This document shows, piece by piece, positions 50,597 to 59,268 of a stretch of 64,000 bases of DNA. Both the position numbers and the translations under genes were made by a program. Under the pieces are notes generated by a model, which was not told the DNA's origin, ran no database searches, and saw nothing but the letters and a program-made list of their open reading frames with translations. Each line of letters begins with the position of its first letter. The stretch's first letter is position 1. Source of the DNA: Rhodospirillales bacterium. Its GTDB lineage: Bacteria; Pseudomonadota; Alphaproteobacteria; Rhodospirillales; Defluviicoccaceae. The stretch spans positions 124,001 through 188,000 of the forward strand of contig JADJXQ010000007.1 in NCBI GenBank assembly GCA_016710335.1, read 5' to 3'.

Positions 50597-51106
50597 ATGC
50601 TGAAACCAACGCAGCCCGTGCCGCCACTCGCCGTGCCGCTGGTCGGCGGCGGCCGATTCGACATCGCCGAGGCCCGCCCGGAAACGTTCACGCTGATCGC
50701 CGTCTATCGCGGCTATCACTGCCCGATCTGCCGCCCCTGGCTCAAATCTCTGGTCGGCCAGTCGGACTCGTTCGCCGCATTGGGCGTGGCGCCGATCGCC
50801 ATCAGCACGGATCCCGAGGATCGGGCAACCAGAACCAGGGATGAATGGAAGCTTGACGGCCTGCCCGTCGGCTATGGGCTTCCGATCGACACGGCGCGGG
50901 CCTGGGGACTCTCGATTTCCTCGGCGATCACCGAGAAAGAAACGCCTCTGTTTGCCGAGCCGGGGGTATTCCTGGTTCGCCCCTATGGAACGCTCTTCGG
51001 GGCGTCTGTGCAGACAATGCCCTTCACCCGGCCAAGCTTCGCCGACATCGAGACGGCGGTGCGGTTCGTGATCGACAACAACTATCCGCCGCGCGGCGCG
51101 GCCTGA
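50597..51106 (+). CDS. Peroxiredoxin-like AhpC/TSA protein
   Basis: A 169-residue thioredoxin-fold protein. YRGYHCPICRPWL carries CxxC at the peroxidatic position, which fits a Prx-like2 subgroup better than classical AhpC. DTARAWGLSIS and FLVRPYGTLFGASVQTMPF follow. Cytoplasmic; peroxide or disulfide reduction. GGAGG precedes ATG 50597. Downstream of the sigma/anti-sigma pair. Confidence 0.88.
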   Translation: MLKPTQPVPPLAVPLVGGGRFDIAEARPETFTLIAVYRGYHCPICRPWLKSLVGQSDSFAALGVAPIAISTDPEDRATRTRDEWKLDGLPVGYGLPIDTARAWGLSISSAITEKETPLFAEPGVFLVRPYGTLFGASVQTMPFTRPSFADIETAVRFVIDNNYPPRGAA

Positions 51107-51128
51107 TGCATCCGAGGAGGCCTTTCCA

Positions 51129-51608
51129 ATGATCCGCTTCGTCCGCTCGACACTTTCAGCGCTGTTCGTTTCCCTGCCAATCCTGTTCGCCGCGCCGACG
51201 ATATCCGCTGCCGCAGAGGATCCACTCATTACCAAGCCCAGTCCGCATGACGTGCCCACGACCGTTCAACGCCTCGAAGCGGCGGTGAACAGCCGGGGCG
51301 CCGCTGTGGTGGCGAAGATCGATCACGCCGCCGCTGCGGAGGCGAGCGGACTCTCGTTACGGCCTACGGTGCTGGTCCTGTTCGGTAATCCGAAGCTGGG
51401 AACGCCGTTGATGCAGAGCGAGCAGACGGCGGGTCTCGATCTGCCGCTTCGCGTGCTGGTCTGGCAGGATGCCGACGGCACGACCCACGTGGGCTACACG
51501 CCCCCGAACCTCATTGCCACCCGCCACGGCATCACTGATCGCCCGGAGGTCGTCGAGAAGATCGCCGGCGCGCTCGCGGCTATTGCCGACGAAACCACTG
51601 CGCCCTGA
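51129..51608 (+). CDS. Exported DUF302-domain protein
   Basis: A 159-residue protein with a signal sequence (ALFVSLPILFAAPTISAAAED) followed by a DUF302 domain: VPTTVQRLEAAVNSRGAAVVAKIDH, LRPTVLVLFGNPKLGTPLM and VWQDADGTTHVGYTPPNLIA. The family is periplasmic and of unknown biochemical role, often next to redox or metal genes. It starts 22 bases after the peroxiredoxin-like gene and is probably cotranscribed with it. Confidence 0.92.
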   Translation: MIRFVRSTLSALFVSLPILFAAPTISAAAEDPLITKPSPHDVPTTVQRLEAAVNSRGAAVVAKIDHAAAAEASGLSLRPTVLVLFGNPKLGTPLMQSEQTAGLDLPLRVLVWQDADGTTHVGYTPPNLIATRHGITDRPEVVEKIAGALAAIADETTAP

Positions 51609-51626
51609 AGAACGAACTCCCGCCGC

Positions 51627-52640
51627 TTAACCTGAGCGGCCCTCACCGTGCACCGCCCCGTTCGGCGTATGCAGCACGCCCTCAGGGTGGAACGCGAAGA
51701 ACGCGAAGGCGAAGGTGATCATGTGGGCGGCATCTTCGAGGCCGCTCGCAGTATGACGCTGAACGAGGATGTTGCCGACGTCGCGCCCGTCCGCAACCTG
51801 CCGCGTATCGAGCGCCGAGGCCTGTCCCGCGTCCCACGAGATGATCAGATCGTCGGTCTCGATCCGCCGGCGCTGGCGGAGCAGTTCCAGCGACCAGGCT
51901 TCGTTGCCGATGGCAACCACCCGCGCCATCGGCGGGCTGCCCCCCGGGACGTCGCCGCGGTAGAGGAAGGGGTGGCCCGCCGAGTCGTAGCCGGCGTAAG
52001 GATTGACGCCGTAAGGGCGTGCCGTGGGATCGGCGGGGACGAGAACCCGGCCCGTTGGCGCGCGCTCGCGGAACCGGGCGAAAGATTCGAGCCGGCTCGG
52101 GATCTCCTTCAGCCTCTCGCCGGCAAGGGTGCCGATGATCGCCGTCCCGGTGGCCTGCTGCCACCAGCTCTCCGTCGCGCGATCGTACATGACCAGATCG
52201 GAATGGCGGAGCTTGCCGGTGGTGCCGAAGTCGAGGACGCACCCTTCCAGACGACGGTCCCAGACCAACGGCAGGTTGCACAAGGGGCAGTAGATGACCG
52301 CCACCGGCCGGCCGCCGACGACGTCGTTGACGATCTCGTGCCAGTGGAGGATGCGCAGCGGATAGGCGCGGGCATCGCCGTCGATGATCAGGCCGATCAC
52401 CGGCTCCTGGGGCGACAGGTCCGTCGACGCGGCCACCGGTACGAACCTTGGATCGTCGATGGACGGAATGCCGTCCTTCGGCGGCCCGCCGGAGATGATG
52501 TCCTCGAGCGGCACCGTATGGCGTGCGAAGTCGGTCCTCGGCCACTCCGCGCGCCACGGATCCGCCGGCGATGCCAATCCCGCGACCGGTAGACCAAACG
52601 CGGCGAGAACAACGACCGCGACGAATCGATGTGCTTGCAT
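51627..52640 (-). CDS. Exported DUF3179-domain protein
   Basis: A 337-residue protein with a signal sequence (FVAVVVLAAFGLPVAGLAS) and a full DUF3179 domain: YPLRILHWHEIVND, AVIYCPLCNLPLVWDR (CxxC) and LVMYDRATESWWQQATG, as well as RFRERAPTGRVL. The CPLC motif suggests metal or disulfide chemistry, but function is unproven. ATG 52640 is preceded by GGAGGA; ATG 52661 is an in-frame alternative. Convergent with the DUF302 gene. Confidence 0.92.
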   Translation of the reverse strand: MQAHRFVAVVVLAAFGLPVAGLASPADPWRAEWPRTDFARHTVPLEDIISGGPPKDGIPSIDDPRFVPVAASTDLSPQEPVIGLIIDGDARAYPLRILHWHEIVNDVVGGRPVAVIYCPLCNLPLVWDRRLEGCVLDFGTTGKLRHSDLVMYDRATESWWQQATGTAIIGTLAGERLKEIPSRLESFARFRERAPTGRVLVPADPTARPYGVNPYAGYDSAGHPFLYRGDVPGGSPPMARVVAIGNEAWSLELLRQRRRIETDDLIISWDAGQASALDTRQVADGRDVGNILVQRHTASGLEDAAHMITFAFAFFAFHPEGVLHTPNGAVHGEGRSG

Positions 52641-52685
52641 GGAAACCTGTCCTCCATTCATCGTCTCGGGCCTCCGGCCATGGCG

Positions 52686-53624
52686 TCATCGAGAACGGAC
52701 CGCCGCGAGGGAAAGATTCTTCCCGCTGTAGCCGAGCACCCCCAGGGCATAGAGGGTGAACGCCGAGTCGCGCAACCAGCAATAGCGGTAATCCCAGTTG
52801 CGGGCGCCGCCGAGCGCCTCGGGAAGCGAGGTCGTCGGCGCCGCGACGATGGCGCCCGTCGGCGCGTAGGTGAGCAGCTTCAGGGCAAGCGCGCTGCGAG
52901 TGACCGCCTCCGCATAGGGCCCCTGGTAGCGGCAATAGGCAATCCACTCGCGCCAGAAGGCCTCGGTCACGGCGCGCATTCTCTCGGCCTGGCCCAGGGG
53001 GCTGAAGTTCGTCGGTCTGGGAGTCAGAACCAGCACCCGGTGTTCGCCAGCCTGGACCTGCAGACTCGCGCGTGCCGCGTCGCCTGATTGCCGCAGCTCG
53101 GGGACATCGTGGTAAAGGCACGGCCCTTCGTGTGTCTGCGCGGCCTCGGTCCTTCCGTTATCGAGCCTGACAACGCCCGGCGCATCGATGAGCCGCGGCG
53201 GCCGGCGAGCGAAATCGACGGACGGGCGGTAGCCGACATTACACGCGACCGAGCCCTTTCTGCCCTCAATGACCCGGATCAGCCAGCCGGGGGCGTTGAG
53301 GCTGACGTAATCATGGGTGCCCGCTTCCGGGCGCCGCCCCACCGGCATGAAGTCGGTCAGCGTCACCACTCCACTTGCGGTGGTGAACGTCGTTTGCAGG
53401 ATATTGGTCCCGTGGACATACGCGCGGCTGGCGGTGAACGCCCCGACCGGCCGGACCGCAAGGAACCCTCCCTTCTCGGCATCAAGGATGCGGCAGCAGA
53501 CCGGGTCGGCGTCGAATCGCTCAAGGCAGCACCAGTCGACACTTCCGTCGCGCGAGACGAGCGCCGATCCGTGACAGTCGCCGATGACGGCATAGTCGGC
53601 AATTGGTTTATAGGAATGCGCCAT
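52686..53624 (-). pseudogene. Truncated GH15 glucoamylase/trehalase-like protein
   Basis: The first 300 residues are the N-terminal beta-sandwich of GH15 enzymes (YKPIADYAVIGDCHGSALVSRDGSVDW, NGRTEAAQ) and the opening of the catalytic barrel (GARNWDYRYCWLRDSAFTLYAL). The frame then ends in an unrelated tail (SGKNLSLAAVRSR). Normal members are about 600 residues; the missing half holds the catalytic glutamates. Only 45 bases separate its end from the DUF3179 gene, so this is a deletion and not a simple frameshift. Probably inactive. Confidence 0.85.
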
Positions 53625-53648
53625 GGCGCTTTCTTTTCACACATGGGC

Positions 53649-54158
53649 TCATCTGGGGCCGCCGATCCGGCGCCCGATCAGGTGGTCGAGGGACCACGTT
53701 CCCGGGCCACGGGCGGCGATCACCAGAAGCACGGCGACCCACAGGGCGTGCAGCGACCAGGCTTCCGGATAGACGAACACCTGGATCACCAGGGTCATCC
53801 CCAACAACCCGAGCGCCGCGAATCGCGTCGCGAGACCGATCACGAGAAGGACCGGCAAGAAATGTTCGGCGGCCGTCGCCATGTAGGCGGCGAGGTCCGG
53901 CGGCAGCACCGGCACTTGGTATTCATAGCGGAACAGATAGAACGTGGTGTCCTTGATGCTCCAGCCGTCGACTTTGGTCTGCCCGGAGAGCCAGAATACC
54001 GGCGCGATGGAAAGGCGCGCGAACAGCTGGACCAGAGCGTCGGGAATGCGGGTGAGCAAGCTCGTGATCCAGCTGAAAAGTGGGGCGATTCCGGTGACGG
54101 CGCCAGTTTCGTGCGACGGCCTGTTCGTTCCGGTCGTGGCCGGTGTCGTCGTGTTCAT
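53649..54158 (-). CDS. bufD: DoxX-family membrane protein of the bufferin operon
   Basis: A 169-residue DoxX-like protein with four hydrophobic helices: LFARLSIAPVFWLSGQTKVDG, AEHFLPVLLVIGLATRFAAL, LLGMTLVIQVFVYPEAW and LHALWVAVLLVIAARGPG. DoxX proteins are frequent fourth members of bufABC clusters. GGAG precedes ATG 54158. Its stop is followed leftward by the truncated GH15 gene. Confidence 0.88.
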   Translation of the reverse strand: MNTTTPATTGTNRPSHETGAVTGIAPLFSWITSLLTRIPDALVQLFARLSIAPVFWLSGQTKVDGWSIKDTTFYLFRYEYQVPVLPPDLAAYMATAAEHFLPVLLVIGLATRFAALGLLGMTLVIQVFVYPEAWSLHALWVAVLLVIAARGPGTWSLDHLIGRRIGGPR

Positions 54159-54175
54159 GGCAAGGATCTCCTTCT

Positions 54176-54943
54176 TCACAATCGGGTTTCGATGGCGGTG
54201 AACAGGCCGGCGGCAATCATCGCCTGCAGCTCGGCAAGATACCCGGCCCCATCCAGGTGCAGGGTGGCCTCTGCGAACGCGGCGCCGTCGCGGAAGGCGG
54301 CAAGAGCTGCGAAAACCGGCGGCGAAACCGCAAAGACCAGCACCATGGCCTCTGGCCGGAGGACCACGAGGCAGCGCGCCCCCTCTGCTTCCTTAACCCC
54401 GCCATCGCCGGCAACGGTCAGGTCGGGATCGCCGCGCCAGAGCCGGTCCACCGCCCAACGGGACCGCAGCAGGCGCGCCGAGGGATGGAGGGTCAAGCGC
54501 GCCGCCACCACTTGCTCCGGGGTCAGCGCCGCCACTTGCGCGGCCGCCAGCGGCTCCGCCTCCGCCGCGTGATAGGCTTCGAGCCAGGCCCATTCGAGGC
54601 GCGCGAGGTCGGCCAGGTGAGGAGCAATCATGCCCTCAAGGCTCTCCAGGAAAGCGGGGAAAGACGCGCCGTACCAGAGCAGCAGCGCGTTCCGCGCCGG
54701 CGGGTGCCTTCGGGCAAACCCGATCGCCACCGAAGCGAACGCCTTCTCGCCGAGACTCCGCTGCACCGCCGGGAAGGTGGCGCCGAGCGCCGAGACGAGG
54801 GCGTGCATCCGGTTGTTGGCGTAAACCCTGAACCCCCGCTGTCGGCGCAGCGACGATCCCTGAAAAAGGCGCAGCGCGCGGCTCGCATCGCCGGCGGCGA
54901 TGGCGGCGGCAAAAGCGCTCTGATAGTCACGCAGCGCTGTCAT
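54176..54943 (-). CDS. bufC: BufC / DUF2063 partner protein
   Basis: A 255-residue soluble protein of the DUF2063 (HvfC/BufC) family. The N-terminal domain is RLFQGSSLRRQRGFRVYANNRMHALVSALGATFPAVQRSLG, with RRHPPARNALLLWYGASFPAFLE following. A second beta-rich domain ends the protein. BufC is the partner or leader-binding protein of the MNIO enzyme BufB. It overlaps bufB by 17 bases (ATG 54943), or more if ATG 54952 is used. Confidence 0.93.
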   Translation of the reverse strand: MTALRDYQSAFAAAIAAGDASRALRLFQGSSLRRQRGFRVYANNRMHALVSALGATFPAVQRSLGEKAFASVAIGFARRHPPARNALLLWYGASFPAFLESLEGMIAPHLADLARLEWAWLEAYHAAEAEPLAAAQVAALTPEQVVAARLTLHPSARLLRSRWAVDRLWRGDPDLTVAGDGGVKEAEGARCLVVLRPEAMVLVFAVSPPVFAALAAFRDGAAFAEATLHLDGAGYLAELQAMIAAGLFTAIETRL

Positions 54944-55859
54944 GGCGGACATCCCGCTCCACGGTAGTGGGGCGAACAGGCGAGGACGGGGCGAGCCGCG
55001 CAGGCGCGGCGAGCAACGCATTCGCCCGCGCCGCTTCGCCGGCGAGCGTGGCGAAGTCCGGCACCCGGGTATCCCATTCGATCAGCGTCGGCCGCGGGCC
55101 GGCGGCGGCAAGGAACGTCGCGAACAGGTCCCAGACCGGCTCCGGCACCTGCGAGCCGTGATCGTCGATCAGGAAATCGCCGTCGGCATGCGCCTCCCGC
55201 GCATGGCCGGCGAGATGGATTTCCTGGACCAGACGGGGATCGACGGCCTGCAGATAATCCGCCGGATCGAAGCCGAGGTTGGTGGCCGACACCAAGATGT
55301 TGTTGATGTCGAGCAGCCAGCCGCAGCCGGTGCGCCGGCACAGCGCGGCGATGAACTCGGGCTCCGGGATCTCGGCGCCAACCGGCAGCAGGTAAAGGGA
55401 TGGGTTCTCGATCAGGATCGTCCGGCCGAGCGCCTCCTGCAGGCGATCGATGTTCCGGGTGAACCGCCGCAGGCTCTCGGAGGTGAGCGGGATCGGCAGC
55501 AGATCGTGAACGAAGCCGTCGCCGATGCCGCTCCAGGACAGATGATCGGAGACGAGCGCCGGCTGGTAGCGATCGACGAGTTCTTTCAGGCGCTCCAGGT
55601 GCGGTGCGCGCAGCCCGTCGGCCGAGCCGGGCGAGCCGCCGACGCTGTGGAGCGACAGCGCGTGGTCGCGGCGGATCGCCTCGAGGTAGCGGTGCGGCGG
55701 ACCGCCGCTTCCCATGTAGTTCTCGGGATGGACCTCGAACCACAGTCCGTGGCCAGCCCCTTCGAGCACGTCGCGATAGTGCTGGGGCTTGAGCCCCACC
55801 CCGGCGGACGCCGGGATGGGGTCTTCCAAGCAGACCCGGTGAGGAGGCGTGCGGGTCAT
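54927..55859 (-). CDS. bufB: BufB / MNIO multinuclear iron oxidase (DUF692)
   Basis: A 310-residue DUF692 TIM-barrel enzyme. Metal ligands are visible in EVHPENYMG, HSVGGSPGSAD, VSDHLSWSGI, LIENPS, WLLDINNI, IHLAGHA and LIEWDTR. MNIOs use two or three irons and oxygen to modify cysteines of precursor peptides, giving oxazolone/thioamide or thiooxazole groups that bind copper. The precursor gene bufA is 10 bases upstream. Confidence 0.96.
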   Translation of the reverse strand: MTRTPPHRVCLEDPIPASAGVGLKPQHYRDVLEGAGHGLWFEVHPENYMGSGGPPHRYLEAIRRDHALSLHSVGGSPGSADGLRAPHLERLKELVDRYQPALVSDHLSWSGIGDGFVHDLLPIPLTSESLRRFTRNIDRLQEALGRTILIENPSLYLLPVGAEIPEPEFIAALCRRTGCGWLLDINNILVSATNLGFDPADYLQAVDPRLVQEIHLAGHAREAHADGDFLIDDHGSQVPEPVWDLFATFLAAAGPRPTLIEWDTRVPDFATLAGEAARANALLAAPARLAPSSPVRPTTVERDVRHDSAA

Positions 55860-55869
55860 CGCCTTGGCT

Positions 55870-56166
55870 TCAGGAGTTCCGCGGGACGGGGGCCTCGTTG
55901 CCCTCGCGCGGGGTCAGGCTGCCGCCGATCTCAAGGCAGTTGCCGGCGTCGACCAGCTTCCAGGCGTTGCCCTGGTAATCGACGGTAGAGGTGCCGGCGC
56001 AGCTGGTGCCGGGGCCGGCGGCGCAGTCATTCTGGCCGGCCAGCGCGACGCCGTAACATTTCTCCTTGCCGGCCTCGTCGGCATGCGCCGCTCCTGCGGA
56101 GAGCGCGGTGGCGGCAATCAAGGCGCCGGCGAACGCCAGCGCGGTGGTGCGGGTGGTGACGGTCAT
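55870..56166 (-). CDS. bufA: BufA bufferin precursor (DUF2282)
   Basis: A 98-residue precursor with a Sec signal (LAFAGALIAATALSAGAAHAD) and a small core with four cysteines: Cys37 (EKCYGV), Cys48 (QNDCAAG), Cys56 (GTSCAG) and Cys77 (AGNCLEI). This spacing is that of BufA1 bufferins. After modification by BufBC and export, bufferins bind copper in the periplasm and protect the cell. ATG 56166 heads the operon bufABCD, with a SigF-like promoter upstream. Confidence 0.95.
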   Translation of the reverse strand: MTVTTRTTALAFAGALIAATALSAGAAHADEAGKEKCYGVALAGQNDCAAGPGTSCAGTSTVDYQGNAWKLVDAGNCLEIGGSLTPREGNEAPVPRNS

Positions 56167-56244
56167 AAGGTTCGGTTCCCTCTCGTTTCAAGACGTTCGA
56201 TCCTTCGAAGACCGGGCTACTTGGCGCCAGCCTCACCAGCCCAG

Positions 56245-56271
56245 TTCGCCTGCGCCGGCGTGAAAAGTTAC
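56245..56271 (-). promoter_or_regulatory. SigF-like promoter of bufABCD
   Basis: On the minus strand GTAACT (56271-56266), a 17-base spacer, then CGAA (56248-56245), about 75 bases before the bufA ATG. One base and one spacer position off the exact consensus. Confidence 0.6.
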
Positions 56272-56326
56272 GTCGGATCCTGAACCTCGGCCCCTTCTCG
56301 CGCTTTCGTGAACGAACGCGAGCGGC

Positions 56327-56352
56327 GTAACCTGATGCCCGCGCCCGGCGAA
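56327..56352 (+). promoter_or_regulatory. SigF-type promoter of the patatin gene
   Basis: GTAACC (56327-56332), 16-base spacer, CGAA (56349-56352); 53 bases before ATG 56406. Back to back with the bufA promoter. Confidence 0.75.
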
Positions 56353-56405
56353 GTTAAGGGTAAGGAAATGAATGCCGCACTTTAGCTGTAGAGGAATAAT
56401 GGCGG

Positions 56406-58213
56406 ATGTTCGCCCGGCCCGGAGACTGGCTCGAAAGGCTCTGGCGGCTCAACCGGGGCGAGGCGCAGATCGCTGCGCCGGCGTCATCGACGTTGTTTCA
56501 CGGGCTCGATGGAGCCGAAATCGATCTCATCTGTCGCCGTATGCGGCGGCGGAAGTATGACGCCGAGCATGTTCTCTGCCGGCAGGGAGACGCTGGTGAC
56601 CGCCTCTTCGTTGTTGAAAAGGGGCTCATCGAGGCATCAATCGACTCGACTATGCGGACGGCCCGCGCGTCATAAGCCGCATCCGTCAGGGCGATATCGC
56701 TGGCGAAATGGCGCTGCTGACAGGAGAGCCTCGGGCGGCCAATCTGGTCACCGTTGTTCCGAGCGTGATCCTCGAGGCCGACCTGAACGAGTTTTCGCAG
56801 GTCATCGCCCGTCATCCCCTGCTACTTCTCAACATCACGCGCATGCTGATCACCCGTCGCAAGCAGGACGCCGCTCGCCACATTGCCCCGCGCGATGCCG
56901 CGGACGTCGCAGCGCTGATCATCTCGCGGCAGAGCGAACGGCTGGCCGAGCGGGTTGTTGCTGCTGCGCGCGCGGCAACCCCTCGCAATGTCAAAGTGAT
57001 CAATCTTGTCGATGCTTGTTTCGGCGCTGATGTCATCACAGTCGAGACGGTGAGCTCCGTGCTTACTGCCATCGATGATCTTGCCGCTTCAGGCGTCACC
57101 GTCGTAACCGTCGTCTATCCAGACCAAGCCGATCTTCGAGCAGTCGTCCGCTACGTGGACCGGATCGTTTTTCTTGGCGACGACTGTGACGGCCACGCAC
57201 TGCTGGAGGGCTTCAAGGCGACTCGCTGTCCCGTTGACCTGTTCCCAATCAACGACCACGGCGACGGTCGCCCGGCGGCGTCCTCCAATATTCGCATATT
57301 CCGCGCCGCCATGCCCGGCGACACGGGCGGCGACATCGAGTGGATCGGCAGGCACTTGGCGCGGACCAAGATCGGCTTGGCGCTCGGCGCTGGCGGTGCC
57401 AAGGGTTTCGCTCATGTTGGCGCTCTTGAGGTCCTGCAGGAAGCCGGTTACAGCGTCGATTACGTGGCCGGGAGCAGTATCGGTGCGATCGTCGGAACCC
57501 TCCTGGCGTCCGGGCTCGCGGCTGACGAAATCGACCGCGAGCTGAGGCAGATCTGGTCGCTTGAGCATGTGGAGAAATTGGCTGCGCTCTCGCCGGAAGG
57601 CTTTTCTGCAGGGCTGCAGGGCGTGCTCCACACCCTGGAACAGCGTGTCGATAACCGCTCGATCTCCAAGCTTTCCGTTCCCCTGACCATTATGGCCGCT
57701 GATCTTGAGAGCCGGCAGGCGGTCCCGCTTCGCGACTGGCCAGTCCATGAGGCATTGCGCGCGGCGCTGTCGGTGCCCGGATTGGCGCCGCCCTACCGCT
57801 GCGGGTCGCAGCGCCTGGTCGATGGAATCTGCCTCGTGCCGGTGCCCACTCTCGCCGTTCGCGAAATGGGCGCCGACATTGTTGTCTCGGTTGATCTCTT
57901 GGCCAAGGAGACCCTCGCGACATGGCCCGCCTCAATCACCGAACGCGCGGTGCCGTTCAGAAAAAATGGCGGCAATGTGAGCCCGGTCGTCGAAACATTG
58001 ATGATGCTGCAAGGCGACACAAGTGCGCGCAACGCCGCTCTCGGCGACATCATGCTCGCACCCCGGTTCGCCCCCTCCAGCTGGCGCGATTTTCACCTCG
58101 CGGACTTGTTCCGCGATGCCGGCCGCGAAGCGATGAAAGCTGGTCTTCCTGCGCTCGGCAGGCTCGCGAAGCCGAACGAGGTAACCATTCCCGTGGGTGC
58201 CACGAAAGATTGA
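56406..58213 (+). pseudogene. Cyclic-nucleotide-binding patatin-like phospholipase, frameshifted
   Basis: The first frame (56406-56640) is the beginning of a cNMP-binding domain: STLFHGLDGAEIDLICRRM, VLCRQGDAGDRLFVVEKGLI. It resumes in another frame from about 56639 (INRLDYADGPRVISRIRQG, IAGEMALLTGEPRAANLVTV), so one missing base near 56638 accounts for the break. A linker domain of about 150 residues follows, then the patatin domain: oxyanion LGAGGAKGFAHVGAL, nucleophile GSSIG and the dyad Asp in LVDGICLVPVP. Similar to bacterial NTE-like lysophospholipases. ATG 56708 could allow a shorter product with a partial cNMP domain. Confidence 0.85.
58181..58206 (+). promoter_or_regulatory. SigF-type promoter before the SDR gene
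   Basis: GTAACC (58181-58186), 16-base spacer, CGAA (58203-58206), lying over the 3' end of the patatin gene and about 200 bases before ATG 58408. Confidence 0.6.
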
Positions 58214-58407
58214 GGAGGCGGGTTCGTACGGTTGTCATCGCACTTCGCGCAAGGCCCGCCCCTTGATGCGGCGATGAACGAAGCAGAAAGAGGGACGAAG
58301 TATGGACGTCAAGACAGTGCCCCCGCTCCGCACAACTTGGTGAAAGACTAGCCAATTGGCTCCGATCGTCATCTAAACGCCATCAGCAACGCGCGGGAGA
58401 AGATCCG

Positions 58408-59268
58408 ATGAATGACAAGCCTTTGGAGCCGCATCCACCCGTCGTCATGCCGTCACTTGAGCAGCAGGTTGTTCTGAAAGGCCAGAAGGCCCTCGTCACG
58501 GGGGCCAGCTCGGGGATCGGCGAACAGGTGGCGGTCGCGTTGGGTCACGCGGGCGCCGATATCATCGTGAACTATGTCACCAATCGGGAAAAGGCCGAAG
58601 AGGCGGTCCAGGAGATCAAGCGCCGCTGTGGCACCGAAGCGATGGCGATTCAAGCCGATGTCTCCAAAGAGGAGCAGGTTCAGGCCATGTTCCGGACCAT
58701 GTGCCGGGAATTCGGCACCATAGACATCCTGGTCAACAACGCCGGCCTGCAGAAAGACGCGCCCTTCGACGAGATGACTCTGGCGCAGTGGAACGCAGTC
58801 ATGTCCGTGAACCTGACCGGTCAGTTCTTGTGTGCGCGCGAAGCGGTCCGTGAGTTCAAGCGCCGGGGCGTGGTTAAAGAGGTTTCGTGCGCCGCCGGAA
58901 AGATCATCTGCATGAGCTCGGTCCACGACGTCATTCCATGGGCGGGACATGTGAACTACGCGGCGTCGAAGGGCGGAGTCATGCTGATGATGAAGTCCGT
59001 CGCCCAGGAAGTGGCGGCGTGGCGAATCCGGGTCAACGCCATATCGCCGGGCGCCATCCGCACGCCGATCAACACCGAGGCATGGAGCACGCCGGAGGCG
59101 TACGCCGAGTTGATGAAGCTGGTGCCGTACAAGCGCATCGGCGGGCCCGAAGACATCGGTCGGGCGGCGGTATGGCTGGCCTCCGACTACTCCGACTACG
59201 TCAACGGCCACGCCCTGTACGTGGACGGCGGCATGACCCTCTATCCGGGGTTCGAAACCGGGGGCTGA
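58408..59268 (+). CDS. Short-chain dehydrogenase, glucose 1-dehydrogenase-like
   Basis: A 286-residue SDR. Cofactor motif TGASSGIGEQVA, NNAG (ILVNNAGLQKD), catalytic Ser in IICMSSVHDV and YAASK (NYAASKGGVMLMM). Loop MAIQADVSKEEQ suits NADP or NAD. The end (YVNGHALYVDGGMTLYPGF) is typical of glucose/ribitol dehydrogenases of the Bacillus glucose 1-dehydrogenase group. ATG 58408 is preceded by GGGAGAAG. The proximity of a GH15 remnant hints at a former glucan/trehalose function. Confidence 0.93.
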   Translation: MNDKPLEPHPPVVMPSLEQQVVLKGQKALVTGASSGIGEQVAVALGHAGADIIVNYVTNREKAEEAVQEIKRRCGTEAMAIQADVSKEEQVQAMFRTMCREFGTIDILVNNAGLQKDAPFDEMTLAQWNAVMSVNLTGQFLCAREAVREFKRRGVVKEVSCAAGKIICMSSVHDVIPWAGHVNYAASKGGVMLMMKSVAQEVAAWRIRVNAISPGAIRTPINTEAWSTPEAYAELMKLVPYKRIGGPEDIGRAAVWLASDYSDYVNGHALYVDGGMTLYPGFETGG

